DNA of 64,000 nucleotides from Paenibacillus phoenicis (GTDB lineage Bacteria > Bacillota > Bacilli > Paenibacillales > Paenibacillaceae): positions 992,001 through 1,056,000 of the forward strand of contig NZ_JAYERP010000001.1 of the NCBI RefSeq assembly GCF_034718895.1, in the 5' to 3' direction. Below are positions 1 through 8,343 of this stretch, piece after piece (positions within the stretch are counted from its first letter, which is position 1; every line of letters starts with the position of its first letter). Both the position numbers and the translations under genes were made by a program. The notes beneath the pieces are model-generated. The model was not told the DNA's origin. It did no database searches and saw only the letters and a program-made list of their open reading frames with translations.

Positions 1-330
1 CAGCAATATACCCAACCAGGTGAAACGATGCGCGTAATCACTGTGGGACCTAACCTGGAGAAGAAAATCGCCGAGAGTGTGCAGCAGACCGAACAAGGCA
101 GCTATCTGGCACTGGATCCAGCTTCAACGCAGACGGTCTTCCAGAAGCTGACGGAGCAAATCAACCGCTTGGTCCAAACGGGCCATCAACCGATCCTGCT
201 CACCTCGCCAACGATCCGGATGTATTTGCGGCAAATCATTGAGCGCAGCATGCAGGATATTCCGGTGTTATCTTACAGCGAGTTGGAACCCAATGTTGAA
301 ATTCAAAGTGTCGGGGTGGTGAATTTATGA
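1..330 (+). CDS. flhA: Flagellar export protein FlhA, C-terminal fragment
   Basis: This is the 3' end of flhA; the reading frame is open from base 1 and the gene starts outside the window. FlhA is the inner-membrane gate of the flagellar type III export apparatus, and this part is the end of its cytoplasmic domain that docks export chaperones. Recognisable features are the segment ending in QPILLTSP followed by the helix TIRMYLRQIIE and the conserved VLSYSEL stretch. An in-frame ATG at 28 is internal, not a start. The stop codon overlaps the flhF start as ATGA, showing translational coupling inside the fla/che operon. Confidence 0.9.
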   Translation, partial: QQYTQPGETMRVITVGPNLEKKIAESVQQTEQGSYLALDPASTQTVFQKLTEQINRLVQTGHQPILLTSPTIRMYLRQIIERSMQDIPVLSYSELEPNVEIQSVGVVNL

Positions 331-1745
331 GAGTAAAACGATATATCGTCGACACGATGCCTGACGCCATGTTGAAAATTCGCAATGAGCTGGGTTCGGA
401 TGCGGTTATCTTGAGTACGAAGGAAGTAAAGCTCGGCGGTTTCCTCGGCATGTTCCAGAAAAAGAAGATTGAAGTGATTGCTGCGACGGAGGAGAAGGCG
501 GCACCGGCACCTAAAGCCAAACCGCTTCTGCCGGCACAGCCGTCGGTTCCGGCTCCTGTTGCACGCCAAGCCGTGCCGGAGGCATACCGCAAAACGTCGC
601 AGTTAGCCCAGCCTGCTGCCTCGCCGCAGGCTGGGTCTGCGTCCCCCGTTCTCACGGCCATTGGCGTTCAGGAACGGGAGGAGCCGATTATCCCCCCGGT
701 CACGCCGCCAGCGCCTCAGCCGCCGGTCACGGAGCCGCAGCTGCGCCAAACCTCCATTGAACCCGCATCCAGCGCGGCTTCAGCTCGATTGGAGGCGGCG
801 ATCGCACGTGCGGCCGACCCCGAACAGTTCCTGGCCCCGACCGGGGCTAGGAGCGTAAACTCCGCCAAAGAAGAGCGCTTGCTCGAAGAAATTCGGCAAA
901 TGAAGATGTGGCTCAGCGAGCTGGCGAAGAAGCAAACCAATGGCCGCGAAATGCCGCCGGGTTTGCATTCTATCCAACAGCAGTTGATGAGCCAAGAGGT
1001 GGGCCCGGAGCTTGCAGATCGTTGGGTAGAAGAGGTTTACGAGGCTTGGTTAAGCTCCGGCAAGACTTTAAGCGATGACGACATGCAAGCTAGGCTTCGG
1101 ACCATCGTCAACAGCTTCCTGGATCACCGGATCGATGCGGGGATTGGCGATCAGACAAGGATCGTATATATCGCCGGGCCGACGGGGGTCGGGAAGACGA
1201 CGACCATTGCCAAGCTAGCGGCGGACCAAATTTTCCGCTTGCACAAGAAGGTAGGGTTCATCACGGCGGACACCTATCGGATTTCGGCAATTGAACAGCT
1301 GCGGACCTACGCAACCATCTTAAATGTACCGCTGGAGGTGGTTCAGTCTCCCGGCGATGTACAACGGGCCATGCAACGCTTAGAGCACTGTGACTTGATC
1401 CTGATGGACACGGCCGGAAGGAACTATCTGAATGAGCTGTTTGTGGCGGAGCTGCACAGCCTGCTTGCCCCTTCGGATGTCAGCGAGACGTATTTGGTCC
1501 TTAGCTTGACTTCCAAAGCGCAGGACATGAAACGGATCACCGAGCACTTTAGCAAATATAACTTGGATAAGTTAATTTTTACGAAGCTGGATGAAACGGA
1601 AACGACCGGCGCGATCTTTAATCTGTTAAACGAGTACCCGTTCAAGGTGTCTTTCCTGACCAACGGTCAAAATGTACCAGATGACCTGCTGCAGGCGGAC
1701 GCCGAGTTAATGGTTGATATGCTGCTGGGAGAGCGGAAGCCATGA
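327..1745 (+). CDS. flhF: Flagellar SRP-type GTPase FlhF
   Basis: FlhF is an SRP-family GTPase that sets the position, and in some species the number, of flagella at the membrane. The protein has 472 residues. A basic N-terminal domain is followed by a low-complexity Pro/Ala/Gln linker at about residues 55-160, then the NG GTPase domain with the P-loop GPTGVGKTTT near residue 284, the DTYRISAIEQL motif, DTAGR, and TKLDET as the guanine-specificity motif. The start overlaps the flhA stop and the end overlaps the flhG start, both as ATGA. FlhG activates FlhF GTP hydrolysis in known systems, in line with their adjacency. Family and locus leave little doubt. Confidence 0.95.
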   Translation: MRVKRYIVDTMPDAMLKIRNELGSDAVILSTKEVKLGGFLGMFQKKKIEVIAATEEKAAPAPKAKPLLPAQPSVPAPVARQAVPEAYRKTSQLAQPAASPQAGSASPVLTAIGVQEREEPIIPPVTPPAPQPPVTEPQLRQTSIEPASSAASARLEAAIARAADPEQFLAPTGARSVNSAKEERLLEEIRQMKMWLSELAKKQTNGREMPPGLHSIQQQLMSQEVGPELADRWVEEVYEAWLSSGKTLSDDDMQARLRTIVNSFLDHRIDAGIGDQTRIVYIAGPTGVGKTTTIAKLAADQIFRLHKKVGFITADTYRISAIEQLRTYATILNVPLEVVQSPGDVQRAMQRLEHCDLILMDTAGRNYLNELFVAELHSLLAPSDVSETYLVLSLTSKAQDMKRITEHFSKYNLDKLIFTKLDETETTGAIFNLLNEYPFKVSFLTNGQNVPDDLLQADAELMVDMLLGERKP

Positions 1746-2629
1746 ATGACCAGGCCCAAGCACTCAGACAATTGGTATCTTCGCATCGAGAGGCAGCTGG
1801 GTCTACGGCCCGCAAGGGTTCTGCCAAGATCTTGACGATCAGCAGCGGCAAGGGCGGCGTAGGCAAATCCAACTTTACGCTGAATTTTGCCTTAGCGCTA
1901 AAGTCGCTTGGACGTAAAGTACTGATCTTTGATGCGGATATCGGTATGGCAAATATCGACGTGTTAATGGGCATCAGGCCGAGATATAACTTGTATCACT
2001 TGCTGAAGGGAGAAAAGAACATTACGGAGATCGTGGAGCTGGGCACGCACGCGTTACCTTTTATTGCGGGCGGCTCCGGGCTCACCGAACTGTTCACCCT
2101 GTCCGAAGGGGATCTGAATTACTTCACCTCGCAGATCGAGATGATTTCCGAGGAGATGGATTTTATCCTTTTTGATACAGGTGCCGGTTTATCGAAGGAA
2201 ACGCTCAAGTTCATCACCGCTGCCGATGAGTGCCTGGTCGTCACGACGCCGGAGCCAACCTCGATCACAGATGCTTATGCCTTGATCAAGGTTGTTCATG
2301 GAATGGATCAAGAGTTGCCATTCCGGTTAGTCGTTAACCGGGTCTCCGGGGAGCTTGAGGCGAAGCAGGTCGCCGATAAAATTTCGTTGGTCGCCAGCCG
2401 TTTCCTCGATATGGAAATCCCTGTGCTCGGCTATCTCAACGACGATCCGCATGTGATGCAGGCGGTCAAGAAGCAGGTTCCTTTCTCCATCGCTTTCCCC
2501 GGTTGCTCGGCAACGCGCGATATTCAGCGATTGGCTTTGGCTTATCTGAATGTTCCGCAAACCAAGCCGAAGGATACTTTATCGGGAATCAAGGGATTTA
2601 TGCAGAAATGGTTAAAACTGGCAAAATGA
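1742..2629 (+). CDS. flhG: MinD-like ATPase FlhG (YlxH)
   Basis: FlhG is a ParA/MinD-type ATPase that works with FlhF to control flagellar placement and number. The sequence shows the deviant Walker A KGGVGKS at about residues 36-42, the switch segment FDADIGMANIDVLMG, and an amphipathic C-terminal tail (GFMQKWLKLAK) of the kind that gives ATP-dependent membrane binding in this family. Its 295 residues match B. subtilis YlxH/FlhG in size. The start overlaps the flhF stop by four bases, so the two are probably translated together. Confidence 0.94.
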   Translation: MNDQAQALRQLVSSHREAAGSTARKGSAKILTISSGKGGVGKSNFTLNFALALKSLGRKVLIFDADIGMANIDVLMGIRPRYNLYHLLKGEKNITEIVELGTHALPFIAGGSGLTELFTLSEGDLNYFTSQIEMISEEMDFILFDTGAGLSKETLKFITAADECLVVTTPEPTSITDAYALIKVVHGMDQELPFRLVVNRVSGELEAKQVADKISLVASRFLDMEIPVLGYLNDDPHVMQAVKKQVPFSIAFPGCSATRDIQRLALAYLNVPQTKPKDTLSGIKGFMQKWLKLAK

Positions 2630-2660
2630 TTCTTCGTAAAGGAACAGGAGTGGAACGTTG

Positions 2661-4136
2661 ATGTCTTATCGAGTGATGGTGGTAGACGATTCGGCGTTTA
2701 TGCGTAAGATCATCTCGGACCTGATCGAACAGGACAAGGCTTTTCAGGTCTCGGCAACGGCCAAGAACGGACGCGAAGCGATTGAGCAAATCGCGCGAGT
2801 TCAACCGGATTTGGTGACGATGGACGTGGAAATGCCGGAAATGAACGGTCTGGACGCGCTCAAGGTCATCATGAAGGAACATCCGTTGCCGGTAATTATG
2901 CTGTCGGGCATCAATGAACAAGGCATGCGGGAGACGATCATGGCGCTGGAGCTTGGCGCCTTCGATTTCATCCGCAAGCCATCGGCTACCACCAGCGAGC
3001 ATGACATCGAGCAGGTGGGCCGCGAGCTGCGCGAGCAGATGCGCGCCGCGATGCAGGCGAAGGAGCGGCGCGATGCCTGGACAGCGGCGCAGCTCAGCGC
3101 GCCGGTGCTGCCCGCGGCCGGCAAGCCGCCCCAGGCAGGCGTTGCCGCGCCAAAGCCGCCGGTGCCGAAGCCGGCGGCGCCCAGCCCGGGCCGCGCAGCG
3201 GCCGCGTCCCCGGCGCCGCCCGCCGGGCCGGCGCCTGCCGGCGGCACAGCCGCTGCGCGCCCGCCGCTCGCGGGCTCGCCTCGTCTGACGACGAGGCAGC
3301 CCGCAGCGAGCCCGGCCGCGCCGAGCGGCGGCCGGGACGCCCTGGGCCGGCGCCCGGCGAAGGCGCCGGCGGAGCGCGCACGGCCCGCGCCTGGCCTTGG
3401 CGGCGCGGCGAAGACCGCCCCGCCGGCAAGGCCCACATCGCCGCCGCGGCTTGAGCCGGCGGCGGCGGAAGTGGCCGCCGCCCGGGAGAAGGCGGGCGGC
3501 GATGCCGGCAGAGGGCGTCCCCGCTGCGGACGCCCTCCAGAGGAGTTCACCGATCTTGTTGCGATCGGTACTTCAACCGGGGGCCCCAAGGCGCTCAAAG
3601 CCGTCTTGGAGAAAATCCCGGGGGACTTTCCGGCACCGATTGTCATCGTGCAGCATATGCCGCCGAACTTTACCAAGTCGCTCGCTCAGCGGCTGAACAG
3701 CTTATGCGAGCTCAACGTCGTTGAGGCGGAGCAAGGCCAGGAGCTGCAAAGTGGGACGGCATACATTGCTCCGGGAGGTTTCCATATGAACGTCGTGCCT
3801 AGTCCGGCAGGCGGTTATCGCGTACATTTGACGACCGACCAGCCTTGCAACGGACATCGACCTTCGGTGGACGTCTTGTATGAATCGCTGCTCCCGCTGC
3901 AAGCGCTGAAACGTCATATCGTACTGCTAACGGGGATGGGCAGCGACGGGGCGAGAGTCATGAAGCGGCTTTATGACGCTGGCGTGACTTCCACCATTGC
4001 CGAGAGCGAAGAGACGTGCGTCGTATTCGGTATGCCGCGCTCGGCAATCGAACTGAAATGCGTCAGCCATGTATTACCGCTATACGAGATTGGCCCCAAG
4101 CTTGTACAAGAAGTAGCTAAAAAAGCCAGCTTGTGA
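2661..4136 (+). CDS. cheB: Chemotaxis methylesterase/glutaminase CheB with extended linker
   Basis: CheB removes methyl groups from, and deamidates, chemoreceptors when phosphorylated by CheA. A receiver domain (MVVDDSAF, phospho-Asp in VTMDVEMP, conserved Lys in IRKPSA) covers residues 1-120. The C-terminal esterase begins near residue 295, with catalytic Ser in GTSTGGP, the IVQHMPPNFT segment and TGMGSDGA. Between them lies about 170 residues of almost pure Ala/Pro/Gly/Arg, much longer than the usual short linker, so the protein reaches about 491 residues instead of about 350. The linker DNA is far more GC-rich than its surroundings. ATG at 2661 is chosen with AGGAG ten bases upstream; TTG at 2658 is a possible alternative. 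Confidence 0.92.
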   Translation: MSYRVMVVDDSAFMRKIISDLIEQDKAFQVSATAKNGREAIEQIARVQPDLVTMDVEMPEMNGLDALKVIMKEHPLPVIMLSGINEQGMRETIMALELGAFDFIRKPSATTSEHDIEQVGRELREQMRAAMQAKERRDAWTAAQLSAPVLPAAGKPPQAGVAAPKPPVPKPAAPSPGRAAAASPAPPAGPAPAGGTAAARPPLAGSPRLTTRQPAASPAAPSGGRDALGRRPAKAPAERARPAPGLGGAAKTAPPARPTSPPRLEPAAAEVAAAREKAGGDAGRGRPRCGRPPEEFTDLVAIGTSTGGPKALKAVLEKIPGDFPAPIVIVQHMPPNFTKSLAQRLNSLCELNVVEAEQGQELQSGTAYIAPGGFHMNVVPSPAGGYRVHLTTDQPCNGHRPSVDVLYESLLPLQALKRHIVLLTGMGSDGARVMKRLYDAGVTSTIAESEETCVVFGMPRSAIELKCVSHVLPLYEIGPKLVQEVAKKASL

Positions 4137-4158
4137 AGATCCTAACCCTTTTTTAGCT
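4115..4158 (+). promoter_or_regulatory. Inverted repeat spanning the cheB stop codon
   Basis: An 11-base arm AGCTAAAAAAG (4115-4125) is matched perfectly by CTTTTTTAGCT (4148-4158), with a 22-base loop that contains the cheB stop codon. The 3' arm carries a run of six T. It could act as a leaky terminator or mRNA processing/stability element that sets the cheA to cheB ratio; that function is inference. The stem is AU-rich and may be weak. Confidence 0.45.
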
Positions 4159-4208
4159 CACCACGAAATTGAGTTATTAACGGAATCTCTTGGAGGAGGT
4201 GCCTCACC

Positions 4209-6287
4209 ATGGACATGAATCAGTATTTATCCATGTTTATCGATGAGTCGAACGATCATTTGCAATCATTAAACGAAAAAATGCTGGAGCTGGAAAACAA
4301 CCCCGACGATATCAGCATCGTTCAAGTCATCTTCCGATCGGCCCATACGCTGAAAGGGATGGCGGCAACGATGGGGTTCGAGGATTTGTCTTCGCTCACG
4401 CACCAGATGGAGAACGTCCTGGACCTCGTCCGGAACGAAAAGCTGAAAATGCAGGAATTTATCTTCGACACCCTGTTTAAGAGCCTGGATGCGCTGCAAA
4501 TGATGGTGCAGGACATTACCCAAGGCGGCGAAGGGAAAGCGGACGTCAGCGATATCGTTGATGCACTGCAGTCCATCGTACGCGGGGATTTTACGGAAGG
4601 CGGAAGCTCGGCGGCAAGCAAGCCGGCAGCAGCTGGGGCCGCGGCGAACAGCACATCGGCTATCCAACTGGATCAATATCAATATTCCGTCTTGGAGCAG
4701 TCCATCACGGAAGGACATAAGGTGTTGTACATCGAAGTGGCGATCCGGGAGGATTGCCAACTGAAAGCGGCACGCGCCTACCTCGTCTTTGATCTCCTGG
4801 AAAGATTCGGGGAAATCGTGAAATCTTCGCCATCTGTACAGGATATCGAGCAAGAGAAATTTGACCGAAGCTTTTCCCTTTATTACATAACCCAAAAAGA
4901 TTCCGCCGAGATTCAAAGTATGATCATGAATCTGTCGGAAATTGATTCGGCCCAGGTTGCGGCGCTGGATCATGAAACTTTAGCACAGCTGAATGCCGGA
5001 GCGAAGGAGGCGGCTGCGACGGCCGAAGCCGTAGCACCAGCTCCTGCTCAGGCCCCAAGCCAACCAGCTCCAGCTAAACCGGCTGCAGCGCCTGAAGCGA
5101 AAACGAACGCTCGCCCAGCTGGAGGAGCCTCCGCTCCCGCCCGTACGATTCGGGTGGATATCGAGCGCCTGGACGTGCTGATGAATCTGCTCAGCGAATT
5201 GTTGATTGACCGTGCTCGCTTGGAGCAGCTGGCTACAGAAGTCAAACGAAGCGACTTAACTGAAACGGTTGAGCATATGAGCCGCGTCGGCAGCGATTTG
5301 CAGAACATTGTGCTGAAGCTGCGGATGGTTCCAGTCGATACCGTGTTCAACCGCTTCCCGCGGATGGTTCGCGATCTAGCGAAATCGCTCGACAAGAAAA
5401 TCGATCTGAACATCGTGGGTGCGGAAACGGAACTCGATCGCACAGTCATCGACGAAATCGGGGATCCCTTGGTGCATCTGCTTCGGAATGCCGTTGACCA
5501 TGGGGTAGAATCCACGGCCGAACGGATTGCCGCAGGTAAACCGGAAGCCGGGACAATTCAGCTGCGGGCTTTCCATAGCGGTAATCATGTGTTTATCGAA
5601 ATCGAGGATGACGGACACGGCATTGACCGCAATAAAGTACTGCAAAGAGCGCTCAAAAACGGCATCATCAAAGAGAGCGAAGCCGCCTCGATGACGGACG
5701 AGCAGGTGTACATGCTCTTGTTTGCTCCGGGCTTTAGTACAGCCGAGGTCATCTCCGATATTTCCGGACGCGGGGTTGGACTTGACGTCGTCAAATCCAA
5801 AATCGAATCCTTAAGCGGCGCAGTATCGGTAGAATCGAAGCTGGGCGTCGGTACGAAGTTTTCCGTACAGCTTCCGCTGACCTTGTCGATTATTTCGGCC
5901 ATGCTCATTAAGGTCGGGGAAGAAAAATATGCGATTCCGCTGTCCTCCATCGTCGAAACCGGCTTAATCCGGCGCGACCAGATTCGGGAAGTGCACGGTT
6001 ATACGATGGTCGCTTACCGCGATACCCATATTCCTTTCATGTCGCTCGCGAAGTTATTTGACATTCCGGGCTTCTCCGAGAATGATGAAGAGGAAACGGA
6101 AATCGTCGTGATCCGCAAAGGTGATCGGTTAGCTGCGTTAGCGATCGAGGATTTCATTGGCCAAAGCGAAATCGTGATTAAAAACCTGGGCAAATATCTG
6201 CCATCGATTCAAGGGGTTGCCGGTGCAACGATTCTGGGCGATGGTCAGGTTGCGCTCATCATCGATCCGAACGCCTTCATTAAATAA
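4209..6287 (+). CDS. cheA: Chemotaxis histidine kinase CheA
   Basis: CheA phosphorylates CheY and CheB in response to receptor signals. All five domains are visible in 692 residues: the P1 Hpt domain with phospho-acceptor His46 in RSAHTLKG, the P2 docking region at about 155-265, an Ala/Pro linker at about 270-310, the P3 dimerisation domain, the P4 ATPase with N box NAVDHGVES and G box GRGVGLDVV, and the P5 CheW-like domain at the C-terminus. A strong GGAGGAGGT site at 4192-4200 precedes the ATG. cheB lies upstream behind an inverted repeat and cheW is 33 bases downstream. Confidence 0.96.
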   Translation: MDMNQYLSMFIDESNDHLQSLNEKMLELENNPDDISIVQVIFRSAHTLKGMAATMGFEDLSSLTHQMENVLDLVRNEKLKMQEFIFDTLFKSLDALQMMVQDITQGGEGKADVSDIVDALQSIVRGDFTEGGSSAASKPAAAGAAANSTSAIQLDQYQYSVLEQSITEGHKVLYIEVAIREDCQLKAARAYLVFDLLERFGEIVKSSPSVQDIEQEKFDRSFSLYYITQKDSAEIQSMIMNLSEIDSAQVAALDHETLAQLNAGAKEAAATAEAVAPAPAQAPSQPAPAKPAAAPEAKTNARPAGGASAPARTIRVDIERLDVLMNLLSELLIDRARLEQLATEVKRSDLTETVEHMSRVGSDLQNIVLKLRMVPVDTVFNRFPRMVRDLAKSLDKKIDLNIVGAETELDRTVIDEIGDPLVHLLRNAVDHGVESTAERIAAGKPEAGTIQLRAFHSGNHVFIEIEDDGHGIDRNKVLQRALKNGIIKESEAASMTDEQVYMLLFAPGFSTAEVISDISGRGVGLDVVKSKIESLSGAVSVESKLGVGTKFSVQLPLTLSIISAMLIKVGEEKYAIPLSSIVETGLIRRDQIREVHGYTMVAYRDTHIPFMSLAKLFDIPGFSENDEEETEIVVIRKGDRLAALAIEDFIGQSEIVIKNLGKYLPSIQGVAGATILGDGQVALIIDPNAFIK

Positions 6288-6320
6288 GGTCAGTTATACA
6301 CTCTAAGGGAGGGTTTCCAC

Positions 6321-6782
6321 ATGGGAGAGGAATTAAAAGTTATCGTATTTAAGTTAGGGCATGAAGAATACGGCATCGACGTGGACAAGGTCCAAACGAT
6401 CGAACGCATGATGCCCATCACGCGCGTTCCCAAAACCTATTCATTTGTGAAAGGCGTGATTAATCTGCGCGGCGTCGTCATTCCGGTGATCGATTTGCGC
6501 GGCCGCTTTGGACTGCCGGAGACCGAATACACGGATCAGACCCGGATCATTATTGTCTCGGCTAACGAAATGCAGGTAGGCTTCATCGTTGACTCTGCCA
6601 ATGATGTCATCGACCTGAATACCGATTTGATCGACTCGCCGCCGGATGTCGTTGGCGGCATCAAAGCTAAATATCTTCACGGGGTAGCCCGAATTTCCGA
6701 GGAACGGCTGCTGGTCATGCTGAATTTGTCGGAAGTGCTTAGCCGTAAGGAAATCATTCAATTAGAAAGCTTAGAGGGCTAA
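6321..6782 (+). CDS. cheW: Chemotaxis coupling protein CheW
   Basis: CheW is the SH3-like scaffold that couples CheA to membrane chemoreceptors. The 153-residue protein is one CheW domain, with the typical opening KVIVFKLGHEEYGIDVDKVQTIE, here split as KVIVFKLGHEEYG and IDVDKVQTIE, then VKGVINLRG, VIPVIDLRGRFG and the C-terminal MLNLSEVLS. The site GGGAGGG lies upstream of the ATG. It sits between cheA and cheC, as in B. subtilis. Confidence 0.95.
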   Translation: MGEELKVIVFKLGHEEYGIDVDKVQTIERMMPITRVPKTYSFVKGVINLRGVVIPVIDLRGRFGLPETEYTDQTRIIIVSANEMQVGFIVDSANDVIDLNTDLIDSPPDVVGGIKAKYLHGVARISEERLLVMLNLSEVLSRKEIIQLESLEG

Positions 6783-6786
6783 CGCC

Positions 6787-7416
6787 GTGGATTTGTTCAG
6801 AGGGTTCGAAGACTTCAAAATAGACATTTTGAAGGAGGTCGGCAATATCGGCGCGGGAAATGCCGCTACGGCGTTGTCCAAGCTGCTGGACAAGCCGATC
6901 GATATGGCCGTTCCTATGGTCCAGATGCTCCCGTTTGAAGCGATTGCGGATCGTGTCGGCGGCGCGGAAAACTTGGTGCTGGCCGTATTCTTCCGTGTGG
7001 AAGGGGATGCGCCGGGCAATCTGTTTTTCATCCTAAGCCCGGAAGCCGCGAAGAAGCTGCTGACTCGTTTGGCCGGTATCACGGTGGATGATGGTGGAAC
7101 CTTCTCTGAGATGGGGTGGTCGGCGTTATCGGAAATCGGAAATATTTTGGCCGGTTCGTATTTGTCATCGTTGGCCGATTTCACCTCCCTGCAAATGTCG
7201 CCTACCGTACCTGCTTTAGCTCTGGACATGGCGGGTGCGATCTTGAGTTACGGACTCCTGCAGTTTGGCGAAATGGGGGATTCCGCCCTACTGATCGATA
7301 CGAAATTTATTGAAGGCCAAGATGAGGTGGAAGGTCAGTTCTTCCTCATTCCGGATCCGGATTCATTCGCCAAAATCTTTGCAGCGCTTGGAGTACCGAT
7401 TGATCATGATCGATGA
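6787..7416 (+). CDS. cheC: CheY-P phosphatase CheC
   Basis: CheC dephosphorylates CheY-P and controls CheD by binding it. The 209-residue protein shows both duplicated active-site helices of the CheC/CheX/FliY fold, with the Glu-Asn pairs in KEVGNIGAGN and SEIGNILAGS, so both sites look intact. The start is GTG, four bases after the cheW stop. The last codons overlap the start of cheD, giving a coupled CheC-CheD pair. Confidence 0.93.
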   Translation: MDLFRGFEDFKIDILKEVGNIGAGNAATALSKLLDKPIDMAVPMVQMLPFEAIADRVGGAENLVLAVFFRVEGDAPGNLFFILSPEAAKKLLTRLAGITVDDGGTFSEMGWSALSEIGNILAGSYLSSLADFTSLQMSPTVPALALDMAGAILSYGLLQFGEMGDSALLIDTKFIEGQDEVEGQFFLIPDPDSFAKIFAALGVPIDHDR

Positions 7417-7903
7417 GCAGTATGTCGTCAAGGTAGGCATGGCCGAGTTGAATGTCATTACTCAGCAGGGATTGATACGGACAACGGGCCTAGGCTCCTG
7501 TGTAGGATTGACCTTATACGACCTGCAGCTTAAAATTGCCGGTCTTGCGCATGTGATGTTGCCTTCCTCGGACATTGCCCGGGAAGGGGCGCTGAATATC
7601 GCCAAGTATGCTGATACAGCCATTCCGGCCCTCTACCGGAAGCTGCTGGACCTTGGAGCAGCGCCAAGCCGCCTAGTTGCTAAGATGGCCGGCGGTTCAC
7701 AAATGTTTACCTTTGCCGGCAGCAACGACACGATGCGGATTGGTCCACGTAATGTGGAGTCTTGCAAGCAACAGCTGTCTGAACTCGGCATCCCATTGCT
7801 CGCGGAGGATACGGGCGGCAATTACGGCCGAACGATCGAACTGGACAGCATGACGGGGATCTTATATGTGCGAAGTGTACAAATGGGGATAAAGGAATTG
7901 TAG
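7406..7903 (+). CDS. cheD: Chemoreceptor glutamine deamidase CheD
   Basis: CheD deamidates specific receptor glutamines and is needed for receptor-to-kinase signalling in Bacillus-type chemotaxis. Catalytic Cys is in GLGSCVGL and the partner His in GLAHVMLP; the substrate-contact segment KMAGGSQMF is also present. The ATG at 7406 (MIDEQYVVKVG) gives the usual size of about 165 residues and overlaps the cheC stop by 11 bases. The frame is open further upstream, but that extension lies inside cheC and does not look like CheD. Confidence 0.92.
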   Translation: MIDEQYVVKVGMAELNVITQQGLIRTTGLGSCVGLTLYDLQLKIAGLAHVMLPSSDIAREGALNIAKYADTAIPALYRKLLDLGAAPSRLVAKMAGGSQMFTFAGSNDTMRIGPRNVESCKQQLSELGIPLLAEDTGGNYGRTIELDSMTGILYVRSVQMGIKEL

Positions 7904-7905
7904 CC

Positions 7906-8328
7906 ATGCCAGGAAAATTGAGATATTACTTGATGTCGGGCTTTATCGGTTTTCTAATTACGTTTGCCGTTTCGGCAGGAAACAATTTATTCATGACCAG
8001 CTTTGTTCGAGGGCTTATTTCGTTTGCCGTTTGGTTTCTGTTGGCGTTTGCGGCCAACTGGATGTTGGGGTTCCTGAAAGAAATGCCGGGGGATTATGCT
8101 CCTGTTCCGGAAGCTGACCCTACGTCCGAGGAGGGCAAGGGCACGAATCTCGATTTGCTGACGCCAGACGAGAGCGAGCAGCTCAATGATCTGTTAAAGC
8201 CTGCTCCGGCCGCTTCGGATGCGGAGAAGCAATTTGCGCCGCTGAATCCGCCAAAATTAGTGAAGACACCTGACGGCAAAGATCCTGAAGAGCTGGTTAA
8301 GGTCGTTCGTCACCTGACAGAACAATAA
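7906..8328 (+). CDS. Small membrane protein between cheD and sigD, function unknown
   Basis: I do not recognise this 140-residue protein. It has two hydrophobic segments, about residues 10-25 and 35-55, then an acidic, Pro-rich soluble tail ending in LVKVVRHLTEQ. In B. subtilis cheD is followed directly by sigD, so this is an extra gene in an otherwise conserved order. It begins two bases after the cheD stop with AAGGAA upstream and ends 15 bases before the sigD start, so it is surely cotranscribed. A link to flagella or sigma-D control is inferred from position only. Confidence 0.75.
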   Translation: MPGKLRYYLMSGFIGFLITFAVSAGNNLFMTSFVRGLISFAVWFLLAFAANWMLGFLKEMPGDYAPVPEADPTSEEGKGTNLDLLTPDESEQLNDLLKPAPAASDAEKQFAPLNPPKLVKTPDGKDPEELVKVVRHLTEQ

Positions 8329-8343
8329 GGAGGGTGAAGGCAA

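Noticed and set aside
2801..3676. Long open frame of 291 codons on the minus strand inside cheB
   Set aside because: It exists because the cheB linker DNA is extremely GC-rich and lacks stops; the product is low-complexity Ala/Gly/Arg and cheB itself is clear on the + strand.
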